Part shown: piece after piece, positions 8,409-16,947 of the stretch
Numbering within the stretch: position 1 is the first letter of the stretch
Layout of the letters: every line of letters begins with the position of its first letter
Assembly: GCF_014650335.1 (NCBI RefSeq)
Contig: NZ_BMUT01000007.1
Coordinates: 253,864 to 317,863 of the forward strand
From: Streptomyces hiroshimensis
Lineage (GTDB): Bacteria; Actinomycetota; Actinomycetes; Streptomycetales; Streptomycetaceae
Length of the DNA: 64,000 nucleotides
Direction: 5' to 3'
Program-made: the position numbers and the translations under genes
The notes under the pieces: model-generated
What the model saw: the letters and a program-made list of their open reading frames with translations, nothing else
Database searches by the model: none
What the model was told of the DNA's origin: nothing

Positions 8409-9763
8409 CGGTTGCGGTACTCCTCGCCGATCTTGGCCGCCATCGCCTGGGACTTCCGCAGCGCCTCCCCGACGGACCGGCGCCCGGCGATGGCGGCGCT
8501 GATCTCCTGGGAGACCCTGGTGCCCAGGTCGGAGAATTCCAGGATGCCGACGAACTGAATGCCGGGGGCCGGGCGCGGCTGGGTGCCCGGGCTGCGCGGA
8601 TCGGCGCTGCCGATGGCCTCGCGGGTGACCTCGGCGAAGGCGCCCGCCGCCTTGCGGTAGTCCTCGTTCGCATAGGTCGAGGCCCGCTTGCCGGCCGGCG
8701 CGGCGGCCCAGCCGGCCTCCTTGCCCACCAGCGCCTCGTACGCCTTGCCCGACGCCCAGGAGATGAACTTCCACGCCTTGTCCGGGTGCCTGGCGGCCTT
8801 CTGCACTCCCCAGGCCCAGGTGTAGAGCCAGCCGGAGGACTTCGTCCTGTCCACCGGGGCCGGTGCGTAGCCGATCCTGCCCTTCACCGGGGACCCGGCG
8901 GCCTCCAGCGATCCGGCGGCGGCCGTCGCGTCGTACCACATGGCGGTCCTGCCCTGGGTGAGGCTGTTGAGGCACTCGGCGTAGCCGGCCTGGGCGGCTC
9001 CGGCCTCACCGTGCTTGCGCACGAGGCCGACGTAGAACTCCGTCGCCCTGACGAACTCCGGCGCGGTGAGCTGCGCCCGCCAGTCCTCGCCGAACCAGGT
9101 GCCGCCGAAGGTGTTGACGACGGTGGTCAGCGGGGCGATCACCTCTCCCCAGCCGGGCTGGCCGCGCAGGCAGATGCCCTTCATGCCGGGCCGTGCGCCG
9201 TCGGCCTTCGCGGCGAGGCCTGCGACCTGCTCCCAGGTGGGGCGGGCGGGCATGGTCAGGCCTTTCTCCGCGAAGACGTCCTTGCGGTACATGAGGAAGG
9301 ACGACTCGCCGTAGAAGGGCTCGGCGTACAGCCTGCCGTCGTCCGCCGTCAGCGAGTCCCGGACCGGCTTGAGGATGTCGTCCTGGTCGAAGGCGGTGTC
9401 CTGTGCCGCGTACGCGTCCAGGGGGAGCAGCCAGCGGTTCTTCGCGTAGAAGGGGACTTCGTAATTGCTGATGGTGGCCACGTCGTACTGGCCCGTCTGG
9501 TGGGAGAAGTCCTGGCCCGTCTTGTCGCGGACGTCGTTCTCCGGGAGCAGCGTGTAGTTCACCTTGATGCCGGTGGCCTTGGTGAAGTGCGCGGCGGTCA
9601 GCTTCTGCAACTGCGCCATCTGCGGGTTGTTGACCATGAGCACGTTGAGGGCGTCGCCGCCGAAGGCTGCGGTGCCGCCGGCCCCGGCGCATGCGGCGAG
9701 CAGTCCGGACGCTGCGGCGGCCGCGACGAGCGCCCTCGGGCCGCGTGGGGTTCGGTGGGTCAT
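8405..9763 (-). CDS. extracellular solute-binding lipoprotein (sugar family)
   Basis: 452 residues. The N-terminus is a lipoprotein signal: basic residues, an Ala/Leu core, then a lipobox ending LLAAC. The rest is a family 1 solute-binding protein (VLMVNNPQMAQLQKL, YDVATISNYEVPFYAKN, FAEKGLTMPARPTWEQV). It captures a carbohydrate or polyol outside the membrane and delivers it to the two permeases encoded next. The ligand cannot be assigned, though the downstream dehydrogenase suggests a polyol. Confidence 0.9.
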   Translation of the reverse strand: MTHRTPRGPRALVAAAAASGLLAACAGAGGTAAFGGDALNVLMVNNPQMAQLQKLTAAHFTKATGIKVNYTLLPENDVRDKTGQDFSHQTGQYDVATISNYEVPFYAKNRWLLPLDAYAAQDTAFDQDDILKPVRDSLTADDGRLYAEPFYGESSFLMYRKDVFAEKGLTMPARPTWEQVAGLAAKADGARPGMKGICLRGQPGWGEVIAPLTTVVNTFGGTWFGEDWRAQLTAPEFVRATEFYVGLVRKHGEAGAAQAGYAECLNSLTQGRTAMWYDATAAAGSLEAAGSPVKGRIGYAPAPVDRTKSSGWLYTWAWGVQKAARHPDKAWKFISWASGKAYEALVGKEAGWAAAPAGKRASTYANEDYRKAAGAFAEVTREAIGSADPRSPGTQPRPAPGIQFVGILEFSDLGTRVSQEISAAIAGRRSVGEALRKSQAMAAKIGEEYRNR

Positions 9764-9832
9764 CGCAGGGCTCCCGGTCTGGGGTGGAGGCGTCCGGTCG
9801 GGTTCCAGGGGCGCCGGTCGGCAGGGGGCCGG

Positions 9833-10594
9833 TCATACGCGGATGACCTGGGGGCCCATGAGCGAGTAGCGGTGCGCCTCGGCCAGGGGCAGCGCCGTGT
9901 CCGTGATGATCGTTTCGAAGTCGGAGACGTCCGCGAACCGGCAGAAGCTGCCGGCCCCGAACTTGGTGTGCACACCGGCGAACACCCGGCGCCGCGAGAC
10001 CCGTACGGCCTGGGCCTTGACCTCGCCGACGGCGGGGTCGGGCGTGGTCAGCCCGTACTCCCGGGAGATGCCGTTGGCACCGATGAACGCCAGGTCGATC
10101 ACGAACCCGGCGAGCATGCGGGTGGCCCAGTGGCTCACGGTCGCCAGGGTGCTGCCGCGCACCCTCCCGCCGAGCAGCAGGACGGTGACGAGTTCGGCGG
10201 ACGCCAGGCTGCTCGCCGCCGCGAGGGAGGCGGTGACCACCGTCAGGGGACGGTCGCGGGGCAGTGCCTGCGCGATCAGCTGAGGGGTGAACCCCTCGTC
10301 GACGAAGACCGTCTCGGCGTCCCCGACGACCTCCCCGGCGGCGGCCGCGATCCGCTGCTTCTCCAGGACGTGCATGGTGGTCCGGAAGGCCAGCGTGGTC
10401 TCGTAGCCCGCGCTCTCCACGGGATACGCGCCCCCGTGGGTGCGCCGGACCAGCCCGTGCTCCTCCAGGACCCGCAGGTCGCGGCGGACGGTCTCTCTCG
10501 ACACACCGAAGTCGACGGCGAGTTTGCCGACGTCGACCATTCCGTTGCGCCGGGCCAGTTCGAGCATCCCCCGTCTTCGCTCTTCGGCTTCCAA
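9833..10594 (-). CDS. DeoR/GlpR-family transcriptional regulator
   Basis: 253 residues. N-terminal winged HTH (MVDVGKLAVDFGVSRETVRR, then the LEEHGLVRRTHGGAY signature) and a C-terminal sugar-phosphate sensor domain (FVDEGFTPQLIAQAL, LLLGGRVRGSTLATVS, FIGANGIS). DeoR proteins usually repress sugar or polyol operons and are released by a phosphorylated intermediate. Start set at TTG 10594, with GGGAG six bases upstream; no ATG fits. It heads the ABC transporter/dehydrogenase operon, which it probably controls. Confidence 0.88.
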   Translation of the reverse strand: MEAEERRRGMLELARRNGMVDVGKLAVDFGVSRETVRRDLRVLEEHGLVRRTHGGAYPVESAGYETTLAFRTTMHVLEKQRIAAAAGEVVGDAETVFVDEGFTPQLIAQALPRDRPLTVVTASLAAASSLASAELVTVLLLGGRVRGSTLATVSHWATRMLAGFVIDLAFIGANGISREYGLTTPDPAVGEVKAQAVRVSRRRVFAGVHTKFGAGSFCRFADVSDFETIITDTALPLAEAHRYSLMGPQVIRV

Positions 10595-11221
10595 GGTGCA
10601 CTCCCTGCCGCGTGGTGGTGGCACCGCGATGCCCGTACGGGCCTCCGGGTGCGTTTCTACAAGTGCCCGGGTGGAGTGGGCATGCCCGGCGCAGGGGAGT
10701 TCCTGCCCGGATCCGCCCGCCGGGGAACGCGAAGCGATGCGGCGGGACCTGGCCTTCGCCGGCCGGCCCCGGCGTTCCCGCGCCCGGTCGCGGCGGTGCG
10801 GGCAACCGCTTCATGACCGTCCCGCTCCTTCCGCTTTCCCGTCCGGCGGTCGGAGAGGGGGTGGGCGGAGCGCCGGGTCCAACGACGACAAGCGTGGCCG
10901 GTATTCAACCGGGCCGTTCCGGCGCGCCCCGGCCTCTCAGGCGTCCCTGGCCGCCCCTTTGCGGGTTGTCATTTCTTTTCGGCGCGTCGTTCCGGGCACC
11001 CCTGAACCCCGGTACGGGCATTCGCCGTGCCCGCTCGGTCATCGCCCGTGCAAAGCGCCTGCGTTCAGGGCCGGTTGATGATTCGGCCAACCGTCCCGGC
11101 GTTGATTGACGCTGCTTGAGGGCCGGTGCCACGCTTTCTTCATCGTCGATGACGCACACCGGGAAGATGTGAAGAAGCAAGTGAAGAAGCGCATGCAGAA
11201 GCAAGTGAAGGAGCAATCGCG
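10595..11221. promoter_or_regulatory. 627-bp divergent intergenic region
   Basis: No convincing protein gene apart from a possible leader peptide at its right end. It must hold the promoter of the DeoR/ABC operon (minus) and that of the deoxyribosyltransferase operon (plus). Visible symmetry: GGCCGGT-ATTC-AACCGG near 10897-10914 and CGGTTG (11072-11077) mirrored by CAACCG (11088-11093). Either could be an operator. Promoter boxes are not clear. Confidence 0.5.
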
Positions 11222-11224
11222 GTG
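11168..11224 (+). CDS. possible lysine-rich leader peptide
   Basis: A GTG-started frame of 18 codons encodes MKKQVKKRMQKQVKEQSR and ends in TGA that overlaps the GTG start of the next gene (GTGA). The DNA is a degenerate repeat of AAGCAAGTGAAG-like units, and its last unit supplies the AAGGAG ribosome-binding site of the downstream gene. It could be a translated leader that couples translation, or simply a purine-rich repeat. No good ribosome-binding site precedes it. Confidence 0.3.
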
Positions 11225-11767
11225 AAAATCGTAAGGAATCGTCCCGGCCCCCTCACCGGCCTCGACGTATTCGTCGGCGGACCGATCCAGCACGCCATTC
11301 TCCCCGGCGGGTTCACCGCCTCGCTGCAGGATGCGATCTCGACCGCGATCGCCGTCGTCGAAGAGAACGGCGGGAACATATTCTCCGCCCACGTCGTGGA
11401 GAAGTTCGGTGCGGAGACCGATTCCTTCACCCCGGAGCAGGTGTCGGTGCGCGATTACCGCTGGATGCGGAAGTGCGACGTCTTCGTCCCCGTTCTCCCC
11501 CTGCTGGACGACAAGACGCTGCACCGGACGGACGGCACGCACGTGGAACTCGGCTGGGCCACGGCCATGGGCCGCCCCGTCGTCCTCATCACCCGGCAGC
11601 CCTTCGCCGAATCGGCGAGCCACCTTCTCAAGGGCCTGCACCGTGTGGGCTCCGTACACGCCGTCGACTTCGACGAATTCGCCGGGAAGCCGGACCTGCT
11701 GATCGACGCCATCGTGTCGGCCACCGGACAGCAGCAGAAAGCCGTCCAGGCCGGCATCCCCGCCTGA
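11222..11767 (+). CDS. nucleoside 2-deoxyribosyltransferase-like protein
   Basis: 181 residues. DVFVGGPIQ at the start, DYRWMRKCDVFVPVLPLLD in the middle and GTHVELGWATAMGRPVVLI near residue 110 match the nucleoside 2-deoxyribosyltransferase / CMP-hydrolase superfamily, where the Glu in this last motif is the nucleophile that attacks the N-glycosidic bond. Relatives such as MilB and BlsM hydrolyse CMP in peptidyl-nucleoside antibiotic pathways. GTG at 11222 with AAGGAG eight bases before it. First gene of a four-gene set with a DHODH-like flavoprotein, a creatininase-type hydrolase and a flavin monooxygenase, which suggests it frees or swaps a nucleobase. Confidence 0.75.
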   Translation: MKIVRNRPGPLTGLDVFVGGPIQHAILPGGFTASLQDAISTAIAVVEENGGNIFSAHVVEKFGAETDSFTPEQVSVRDYRWMRKCDVFVPVLPLLDDKTLHRTDGTHVELGWATAMGRPVVLITRQPFAESASHLLKGLHRVGSVHAVDFDEFAGKPDLLIDAIVSATGQQQKAVQAGIPA

Positions 11768-11785
11768 CACCTCCCGGAGGACCGT

Positions 11786-12649
11786 GTGTCCGCTGTTCAC
11801 GTACTGGGCCTGAGGATCAGGAACGCCGTGATCGTCGGGTCCGGGCTCCTGACGGACCAGGAGCGCAACATCCGCAGGCTCCTGGAGACCGGCGCAGGAG
11901 CCGTGGTCACCAAGACCATTCACCCCAGCCCGCCGAGGGGGCTGGACGAGCGGCTCGTGCGGCTGCCCGTGGGCATGCTCAACAGCACCACGTACTCGAA
12001 GCGGACGGTCGACCACTGGCTCATGGTGCTCCGCTCCTTCGCCCAGGACGACCTGCCGGTCATCGCCTCGCTGCACGCCGACACCCCCCGCGAGCTGGGC
12101 GCGCTGGCCGCCGAGGTGCAGGCCACGGGGTGCCGGGCCCTGGAGCTCGGCATCTCGTGCCTGAACGAGGGGCCGGGGCTCACCGACGACACTCCGGAGC
12201 GGGTGTACGCCTACGCCGCCGCGACGCGGAGCCGGACCTCGCTGCCCTTCTCGGTGAAACTGGCCATCGGCGAGGGCCTGGAGGCCCGGGTGCGTGCGGC
12301 GCTGGCCGGCGGGGCCGACGCCGTGACCGTGAGCGACACGATCCCGGGGGCGGCCGTGGTGCCGGACACCGGCGAGCTGGAGCTGGGCGGCACCTTCGGC
12401 TATTCCGGCCCCGGCATCAAGCCGCTCGTCCTCGCGGCCGTCTGGCGCCTGCGCAAGCGCGGCTTCGATCTGCCCGTGCTGGGCTGCGGAGGCGTCGCCT
12501 CGGGCCGCGACGTCGCCGACTACCTGAGCGTCGGCGCCCAGGCCGTGCAGGTCTACACGGCGCTGCACACCGACACGTACGCCACCTTGGACCGCATCGT
12601 CGGCGAAGCCGCGGGCCTCGCACAGGGCCCCCTGGAGGCGGCCACATGA
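11786..12649 (+). CDS. dihydroorotate dehydrogenase-like flavoprotein
   Basis: 287 residues, a TIM barrel of the DHODH/PreA type. It begins LGLRIRNAVIVGSGLLT, has GAGAVVTKTI (strand 2), HADTPRELGALAAEV, and ends with an FMN-phosphate site: PVLGCGGVASGRDVADYL then VGAQAVQVYTAL. These enzymes reduce or oxidise pyrimidine rings. True PyrD would be expected in a pyrimidine biosynthesis locus; here the neighbours suggest a specialised substrate. GTG at 11786 follows GGAGG closely. The stop overlaps the next ATG (ATGA). Confidence 0.82.
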   Translation: MSAVHVLGLRIRNAVIVGSGLLTDQERNIRRLLETGAGAVVTKTIHPSPPRGLDERLVRLPVGMLNSTTYSKRTVDHWLMVLRSFAQDDLPVIASLHADTPRELGALAAEVQATGCRALELGISCLNEGPGLTDDTPERVYAYAAATRSRTSLPFSVKLAIGEGLEARVRAALAGGADAVTVSDTIPGAAVVPDTGELELGGTFGYSGPGIKPLVLAAVWRLRKRGFDLPVLGCGGVASGRDVADYLSVGAQAVQVYTALHTDTYATLDRIVGEAAGLAQGPLEAAT

Positions 12650-13551
12650 GCAGCCTGCTCCCGGACCCCTGCTCCTCCCCCGCTCCCGTCTCCGGTTCCT
12701 TCGCCGATCTCACCAGCTCCTGCGTCGAGGAGCGGGTGGCCGCGGCCCGTACGCTGGTCTGGCCGATCGGGGCCACCGAGCAGCACGGTCCGCACCTCCC
12801 GCTCTGCGTGGACACCGTGCTCGCCGAGGAGTTCGCCCGGCAGCTCGCGGCCGACCTGGGCGGGATCACCCTGCCCGTGCAGTCGGTCGCCGCCCGCTCG
12901 CTGCCGCAGAGCGGCGGCGGGCTGTCCTTTCCCGGCACGGTGTACGTGAACGGCGACACCCTCATCCGGTTCCTCCGCGACGCCCTCACGTCCCTGGCCG
13001 GGCTGCCGTTCCTGCGCCTGATCGTGGTCAACGGGCACTACGAGAACGAGCCGTTCATCTTCGAGGCCCTGGAGCAGGTGCGGCAGGAAGGGCTGGTCGA
13101 GGAGCAGGAGATCTTCGCCTTCAGCTGGTGGAGCCTCGTCCAGGAGTCCTGGCTGACGGCGGAGTTCCCCGCCTTCCCCGGCTGGCACGCCGAACACGCC
13201 GGGCTGACCGAGACGAGCCTGATGCTGTACCTGCGGCCCGACCTGGTGGGCGCATCCCGCCCGGACCACGACCGCCCGCCGCGCAGCGGGGTGTACCTGC
13301 ATCCCGTCGACACGGAGCAGACCACCACCGGCGGGGTGCTGTCGCCCACGTCGGGGGCGAGCGCCGCCTTCGGGGAGAAGCTGTTCCGCCATGTGACCGC
13401 GGAGGCGGCCGCCCTGGTGCGCGGCGGCGAGGGCCTGCTCTTCGCCCGCTCCCGGCCGGACCGGCGCGAGGCGTCCACCGGGAGCGGGCCGGCATCCACC
13501 GGGAGCGGCGCGGCATCCACCGAGAGCGGAGGGAAGACGCATGACGCGTAA
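12646..13551 (+). CDS. creatininase-family amidohydrolase
   Basis: 301 residues. PIGATEQHGPHLPL with Glu and two His is the creatininase metal motif; VDTVLAEEF, NGHYENE and the WHAEHAGLTETS segment supply the remaining metal ligands. The family opens cyclic amides or formamides (creatininase, FAPy hydrolases). In this operon it may cleave a ring amide of a nucleobase derivative. The last ~40 residues are low-complexity, from a tandem DNA repeat giving three TGSG/TESG units. Start overlaps the DHODH-like gene; the end overlaps the next start by 11 bases. Confidence 0.85.
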   Translation: MSSLLPDPCSSPAPVSGSFADLTSSCVEERVAAARTLVWPIGATEQHGPHLPLCVDTVLAEEFARQLAADLGGITLPVQSVAARSLPQSGGGLSFPGTVYVNGDTLIRFLRDALTSLAGLPFLRLIVVNGHYENEPFIFEALEQVRQEGLVEEQEIFAFSWWSLVQESWLTAEFPAFPGWHAEHAGLTETSLMLYLRPDLVGASRPDHDRPPRSGVYLHPVDTEQTTTGGVLSPTSGASAAFGEKLFRHVTAEAAALVRGGEGLLFARSRPDRREASTGSGPASTGSGAASTESGGKTHDA

Positions 13552-14854
13552 GTTCCACCTCGCCTTCATCTTCAACTTCACGCCCGACGACTGGCAGGGG
13601 CCGTTCGGTACGGGCGGGTCCCCGTGGGACGGAAAGTTCCACACCGAGGTCGCCCGGGCCCTGGAGCGCGCCTGCTTCGACTACGTGATCGTCGAGGACA
13701 AGCTGATGGTCCCGGAGAGCTACGGCGGCTCCACGGAGGCGGCCCTCCGTCAGGCGATGTCCGTTCCCAAGCACGATCCGGTGCCGCTGGCCGTGGCCAT
13801 GGGGCTGGCCACCTCGCACCTGGGCATCGTCACCACACTGTCCACGATGGCCTATCCGCCGTTCATGACCGCACGCCTGGCCTCGACGATGGACAGCATG
13901 CTGGGCGGGCGCTTCGGGTGGAACATCGTCACCAGCGCGGAGACCCTGGCGGCGCGGAACTTCGGCATGGACGAGCTGCCGCCGCGTAACGTCCGGTACG
14001 AGATGGCGGACGAGTACGTCGACGTGGTCCGGCAGCTGTTCGCCTCCTGGGACCGCGACGCCGTCGTCCTGGACCGGGAGAAGGGGATCTACGCCGACCA
14101 CACCAAGGTGCGCCCGATCCACTTCAGGGGCAAGCACTTCAGCGTGCGCGGCCCGCTGAACACCGTGCCCTCGCCCCAGCACCGCCCCGCGTTCGTCCAG
14201 GCCGGCGCCTCTCCGCGCGGGCGGGTCTTCGCCGCACGGAACGCCGACTCGATCATCGCCATCGCCAACGGCGTCGAGGGGATGCGGAAGTTCCGTGACG
14301 ACGTGCGCCGCCACGCCGCGGACTTCGGCCGCGATCCGGACCGCATCAAGGTGCTGTTCTGCGTCACGCCCGTGCTGGGCGAGACCGAGCAGGACGCCCG
14401 CGACAAGCACGCCCGCATGGTCTCCTCACCGCAGTTCATCCACGACATCCTGGCCCAGACCTCCGCGCTCACGGAGATCGACTTCGCCCGGTTCGACCTC
14501 GACGAGCCCCTGCCGTACCGGCTGGAGACCAACGGCGAGCAGGGCTCCCTCGACCAGCTGCAGCAGTGGGGCAGCGGCAAGACCCTGCGCGAGCTGGTCG
14601 TGGACGGCGCGGGCGGGCTGGTGTCCTCGGTGGACCTGGTCGGCACGCCGGATCAGGTCGCGGAGCGCATGGGCGAGGTGATGGAGGAGGCCGGGGGCGA
14701 CGGCTTCATGCTCACCACGCCCCTGCTGCGGCTGAACCGGCGCTACATCGCGGAGGTCACCGACGGCCTCGTCCCCGCGCTGCAGCGCCGCGGCCTGACC
14801 CGTGCGGCCTACGAGCCCGGCCGCACGCTCAAGGAGAACCTCAGGGAGTTCTAG
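13541..14854 (+). CDS. LLM-class flavin-dependent monooxygenase (NtaA/SnaA/RutA-like)
   Basis: 437 residues. The sequence shows the long NtaA/SnaA/DszA/RutA subfamily pattern: FHTEVARALERACFDYVIVED, LGIVTTLSTMAYPPF, GRFGWNIVTSAE and YADEYVDV-like EYVDVVRQLF, and AFVQAGASPRGRVFAA. These two-component oxygenases take FMNH2 from a separate reductase and oxygenate substrates such as nitrilotriacetate, dibenzothiophene sulfone or uracil. RutA-type uracil ring opening would fit the neighbours. ATG at 13541 lies inside the previous gene's end. The TAG stop shares CTAG with the stop of the convergent HxlR gene. Confidence 0.87.
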   Translation: MTRKFHLAFIFNFTPDDWQGPFGTGGSPWDGKFHTEVARALERACFDYVIVEDKLMVPESYGGSTEAALRQAMSVPKHDPVPLAVAMGLATSHLGIVTTLSTMAYPPFMTARLASTMDSMLGGRFGWNIVTSAETLAARNFGMDELPPRNVRYEMADEYVDVVRQLFASWDRDAVVLDREKGIYADHTKVRPIHFRGKHFSVRGPLNTVPSPQHRPAFVQAGASPRGRVFAARNADSIIAIANGVEGMRKFRDDVRRHAADFGRDPDRIKVLFCVTPVLGETEQDARDKHARMVSSPQFIHDILAQTSALTEIDFARFDLDEPLPYRLETNGEQGSLDQLQQWGSGKTLRELVVDGAGGLVSSVDLVGTPDQVAERMGEVMEEAGGDGFMLTTPLLRLNRRYIAEVTDGLVPALQRRGLTRAAYEPGRTLKENLREF

Positions 14855-15237
14855 GGAGTTCCGACGGCCGTGGCGGTGGGCTGCTCCTGCGCGGAGCGGT
14901 CCGCCGCGCGGTACGTGTCGCGGTACCAGCGGCCCCATGTGTCGAGCTGGTCCGCGATGGCGTCCAGGCTCCGGCCGGCCTCGGTCAGCGCGTACTCGAC
15001 GCGCGGCGGCACCTCGCGGTACACGGTGCGGGTGATCAGCCCGTCCGCCTCCAGCTCGCGCAGCTGGCGCGTGAGCATGCGCTGGGTGATACGGGGCAGG
15101 GCGCGCTTGAGCTCGCTGAACCGCAGCGTCCCCGTGAGCAGTTGTTTGAGGATGGCGAGCTTCCAGCGGCCGCCGAGCACCTCCATCGCGGTCTCGATCG
15201 CGCAGTACTCCGGCGTCTCCTGGCTGCTGTCCCGCAC
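14851..15237 (-). CDS. HxlR-family transcriptional regulator
   Basis: 128 residues from GTG 15237, which has GGAGG eight bases upstream; a TTG at 15252 would add five residues but lacks a site. Winged HTH of the HxlR type: CAIETAMEVLGGRWKLAIL, then FSELKRALPRITQRMLTRQL and ELEADGLITRTVYREVPPRV. HxlR proteins often sense reactive electrophiles or aromatic compounds. It is divergent from the DHA2 exporter across a region with three 13-bp repeats, so it probably controls that exporter. Confidence 0.85.
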   Translation of the reverse strand: MRDSSQETPEYCAIETAMEVLGGRWKLAILKQLLTGTLRFSELKRALPRITQRMLTRQLRELEADGLITRTVYREVPPRVEYALTEAGRSLDAIADQLDTWGRWYRDTYRAADRSAQEQPTATAVGTP

Positions 15238-15261
15238 GGGGACCACCTCCAAGTCGGTGGG

Positions 15262-15300
15262 CAGAGTCGATATGCAGAGTCGGTATACAGAGTGGTACTA
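15262..15300. promoter_or_regulatory. three 13-bp direct repeats, candidate HxlR operator
   Basis: CAGAGTCGATATG, CAGAGTCGGTATA and CAGAGTGGTACTA follow each other without gaps between the divergent HxlR and MFS genes. Three in-phase copies in a 119-base divergent promoter region are a good candidate operator. A possible TTGTAT...CATAGT promoter with an 18-base spacer (about 15321-15350) would place the exporter start close to its ATG, suggesting a very short leader. Confidence 0.5.
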
Positions 15301-15356
15301 CGGCACATTCATGACCGTTCTTGTATGCCGCGTGGGTAGCGTCCCATAGTGCGGGT

Positions 15357-16910
15357 ATGGCGAAAAGCGAGGCACCGGCACGCGCGGAAGCGGGAACGGA
15401 AGCGGAGTCGCCGGTCACCCCGGGCAGACGCCGGGCGGTCCTGGCCGTGCTCTGCACGAGCCTGCTGCTGTGCGGCATCGACCTGACCGTGCTCCACGTC
15501 GCCGTACCGAGCATGAGCAGGGACCTGCACCCGAGCGGAGTGCAGCTGCTGTGGATCGTCGACGTCTATTCCCTGACGCTCGCCGCCCTGCTGGTCACGT
15601 GCGGCACGCTGGGCGACCGCATCGGCCGCAAGCGCATGGTGCTCGGCGGCTTCGCCGTGTTCGGCCTGGCGTCCGCGGCCGCCGCGTTCTCCGCCTCGAC
15701 GCCCCAGCTGATCGCCGCGCGGATCGCCCTCGGCGTCGGCGCCGCCATGATCATGGCCTCGACGGTCGCCGTCATCAGGGTCGTCTTCACCGACGCCCGT
15801 GAGCGGGCCGTCGCCATCGGCATCTGGACGGCGGCGCACAGCGTCGGCGCGACCATAGGACCGCTGGTGGGCGGGCTGGTGACGGAGCGGTGGGGCTGGG
15901 GCGCCGTCTTCCTCGTCAACGTGCCGATCGTCCTCGTCATCCTGGCCGTCGGCGCGCGCGTCATCCCCGAGTCGAGGAACCCCGCGCCGCGCCGCTGGGA
16001 CCTGGCGAGCGTCGCGCTGTCCGTCACGGGCCTCGGCGGCGTCGTCTACGCCCTCAAGCAGGCCGGCGAGCGTCTGAGCGTGGACTGGGCCGTGGTTGTC
16101 GCCGCCCTCGGCGGGGCCCTGTTGCTTCACGCCTTCGTACGGCGGCAGCGGCGGCTCGCCGAACCCCTGCTGGACTTCTCGCTGTTCGCCGACCGCCGGT
16201 TCTCGACGGCCACCGTGTGCGTCATCAGCTGCTTCGGCAGCTACGTCGCCCTGCTGTTCTTCCTCACGCAGTGGCTGCAGCAGACCGGGGGCTACTCCCC
16301 CCTGCGGGCGGGGCTCGCGCTGATGCCCCTGGCGGGCGCCAACGCCGTCGGCGCGACGACCGCGCCGTGGCTGTCGGCCCGGTGGGGCAACCGGTGGTCG
16401 CTCACGGGAGCGCTCACCGTCTTCGCGGGCGCCCTGGCGGTACTGACCCTGGTCGGGGAGACGGCCCAGTACGGCACGCTCATCGGGCCGATGCTGGTGG
16501 CCGGGTACGGGGCCGGCATCGTCATGACGCTGGGCGCCGACTCCATCATGAGTGCGGCGCGGCCGGAGCGCTCCGGCGAGGCGGCCGCGATCCAGGAGAC
16601 GTCCTTCGAGCTGGGCGCCGGCCTGGGGGTGGCCGTGCTGGGGACGGTGCTGACCGCGACGTACCGCGTGGCCCTGCCCGCGTTCCCCGGGCTCTCCCCC
16701 GAGCAGCGGACTTCCGTCGAACAGTCGTTCAGCGGGGCGGCGGAGACGGGGGACGGGCTCGGTGCGTCCGCGGCCCGCGGCGTACTGGGCGCCGCCCGGC
16801 GGGCCTACGACGAGGGGTTCACGGCGGTGTCCGCCGTCGCCGCCGCGTGCCTCGCGGTCACGGCGGTCCTGGTGGCGCTGGTGCTGCGCCCGCGCCGAGA
16901 GGGCCCGTAG
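15357..16910 (+). CDS. DHA2-family MFS drug exporter
   Basis: 517 residues with about 14 membrane helices. Motif A-like GDRIGRKRMVLGG follows helix 2, and the QLLWIVDVYSLTLAALLV helix is typical of the DHA2 (14-TM) branch that exports drugs by proton antiport, such as QacA and actinorhodin-type exporters. The N-terminal 20 residues are polar. Divergent from an HxlR repressor. Together with the upstream four-gene operon it may export the product or protect against it. Confidence 0.88.
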   Translation: MAKSEAPARAEAGTEAESPVTPGRRRAVLAVLCTSLLLCGIDLTVLHVAVPSMSRDLHPSGVQLLWIVDVYSLTLAALLVTCGTLGDRIGRKRMVLGGFAVFGLASAAAAFSASTPQLIAARIALGVGAAMIMASTVAVIRVVFTDARERAVAIGIWTAAHSVGATIGPLVGGLVTERWGWGAVFLVNVPIVLVILAVGARVIPESRNPAPRRWDLASVALSVTGLGGVVYALKQAGERLSVDWAVVVAALGGALLLHAFVRRQRRLAEPLLDFSLFADRRFSTATVCVISCFGSYVALLFFLTQWLQQTGGYSPLRAGLALMPLAGANAVGATTAPWLSARWGNRWSLTGALTVFAGALAVLTLVGETAQYGTLIGPMLVAGYGAGIVMTLGADSIMSAARPERSGEAAAIQETSFELGAGLGVAVLGTVLTATYRVALPAFPGLSPEQRTSVEQSFSGAAETGDGLGASAARGVLGAARRAYDEGFTAVSAVAAACLAVTAVLVALVLRPRREGP

Positions 16911-16920
16911 GCGCGGCCTC

Positions 16921-16947
16921 GGGCGGGGCTCCGCGCCGGGCCCGCCC
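16921..16947. terminator. hairpin between convergent genes
   Basis: GGGCGGG (16921-16927) pairs with CCCGCCC (16941-16947) around a 13-base loop, exactly filling the 37-base gap between the stops of the MFS gene and the small zinc-ribbon gene. It could terminate both strands. There is no U-tract, as is usual in Streptomyces. Confidence 0.55.

Noticed and set aside
10595-11167. Small protein genes in the 627-bp intergenic region
   Set aside because: Open frames there lack ribosome-binding sites and third-position GC bias.
11786-12649. Housekeeping pyrD
   Set aside because: It is embedded with creatininase- and monooxygenase-type genes and lacks any other pyrimidine biosynthesis neighbour.
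15262-15300. Start of a CRISPR array
   Set aside because: Only three 13-base copies with no spacers and no cas genes.
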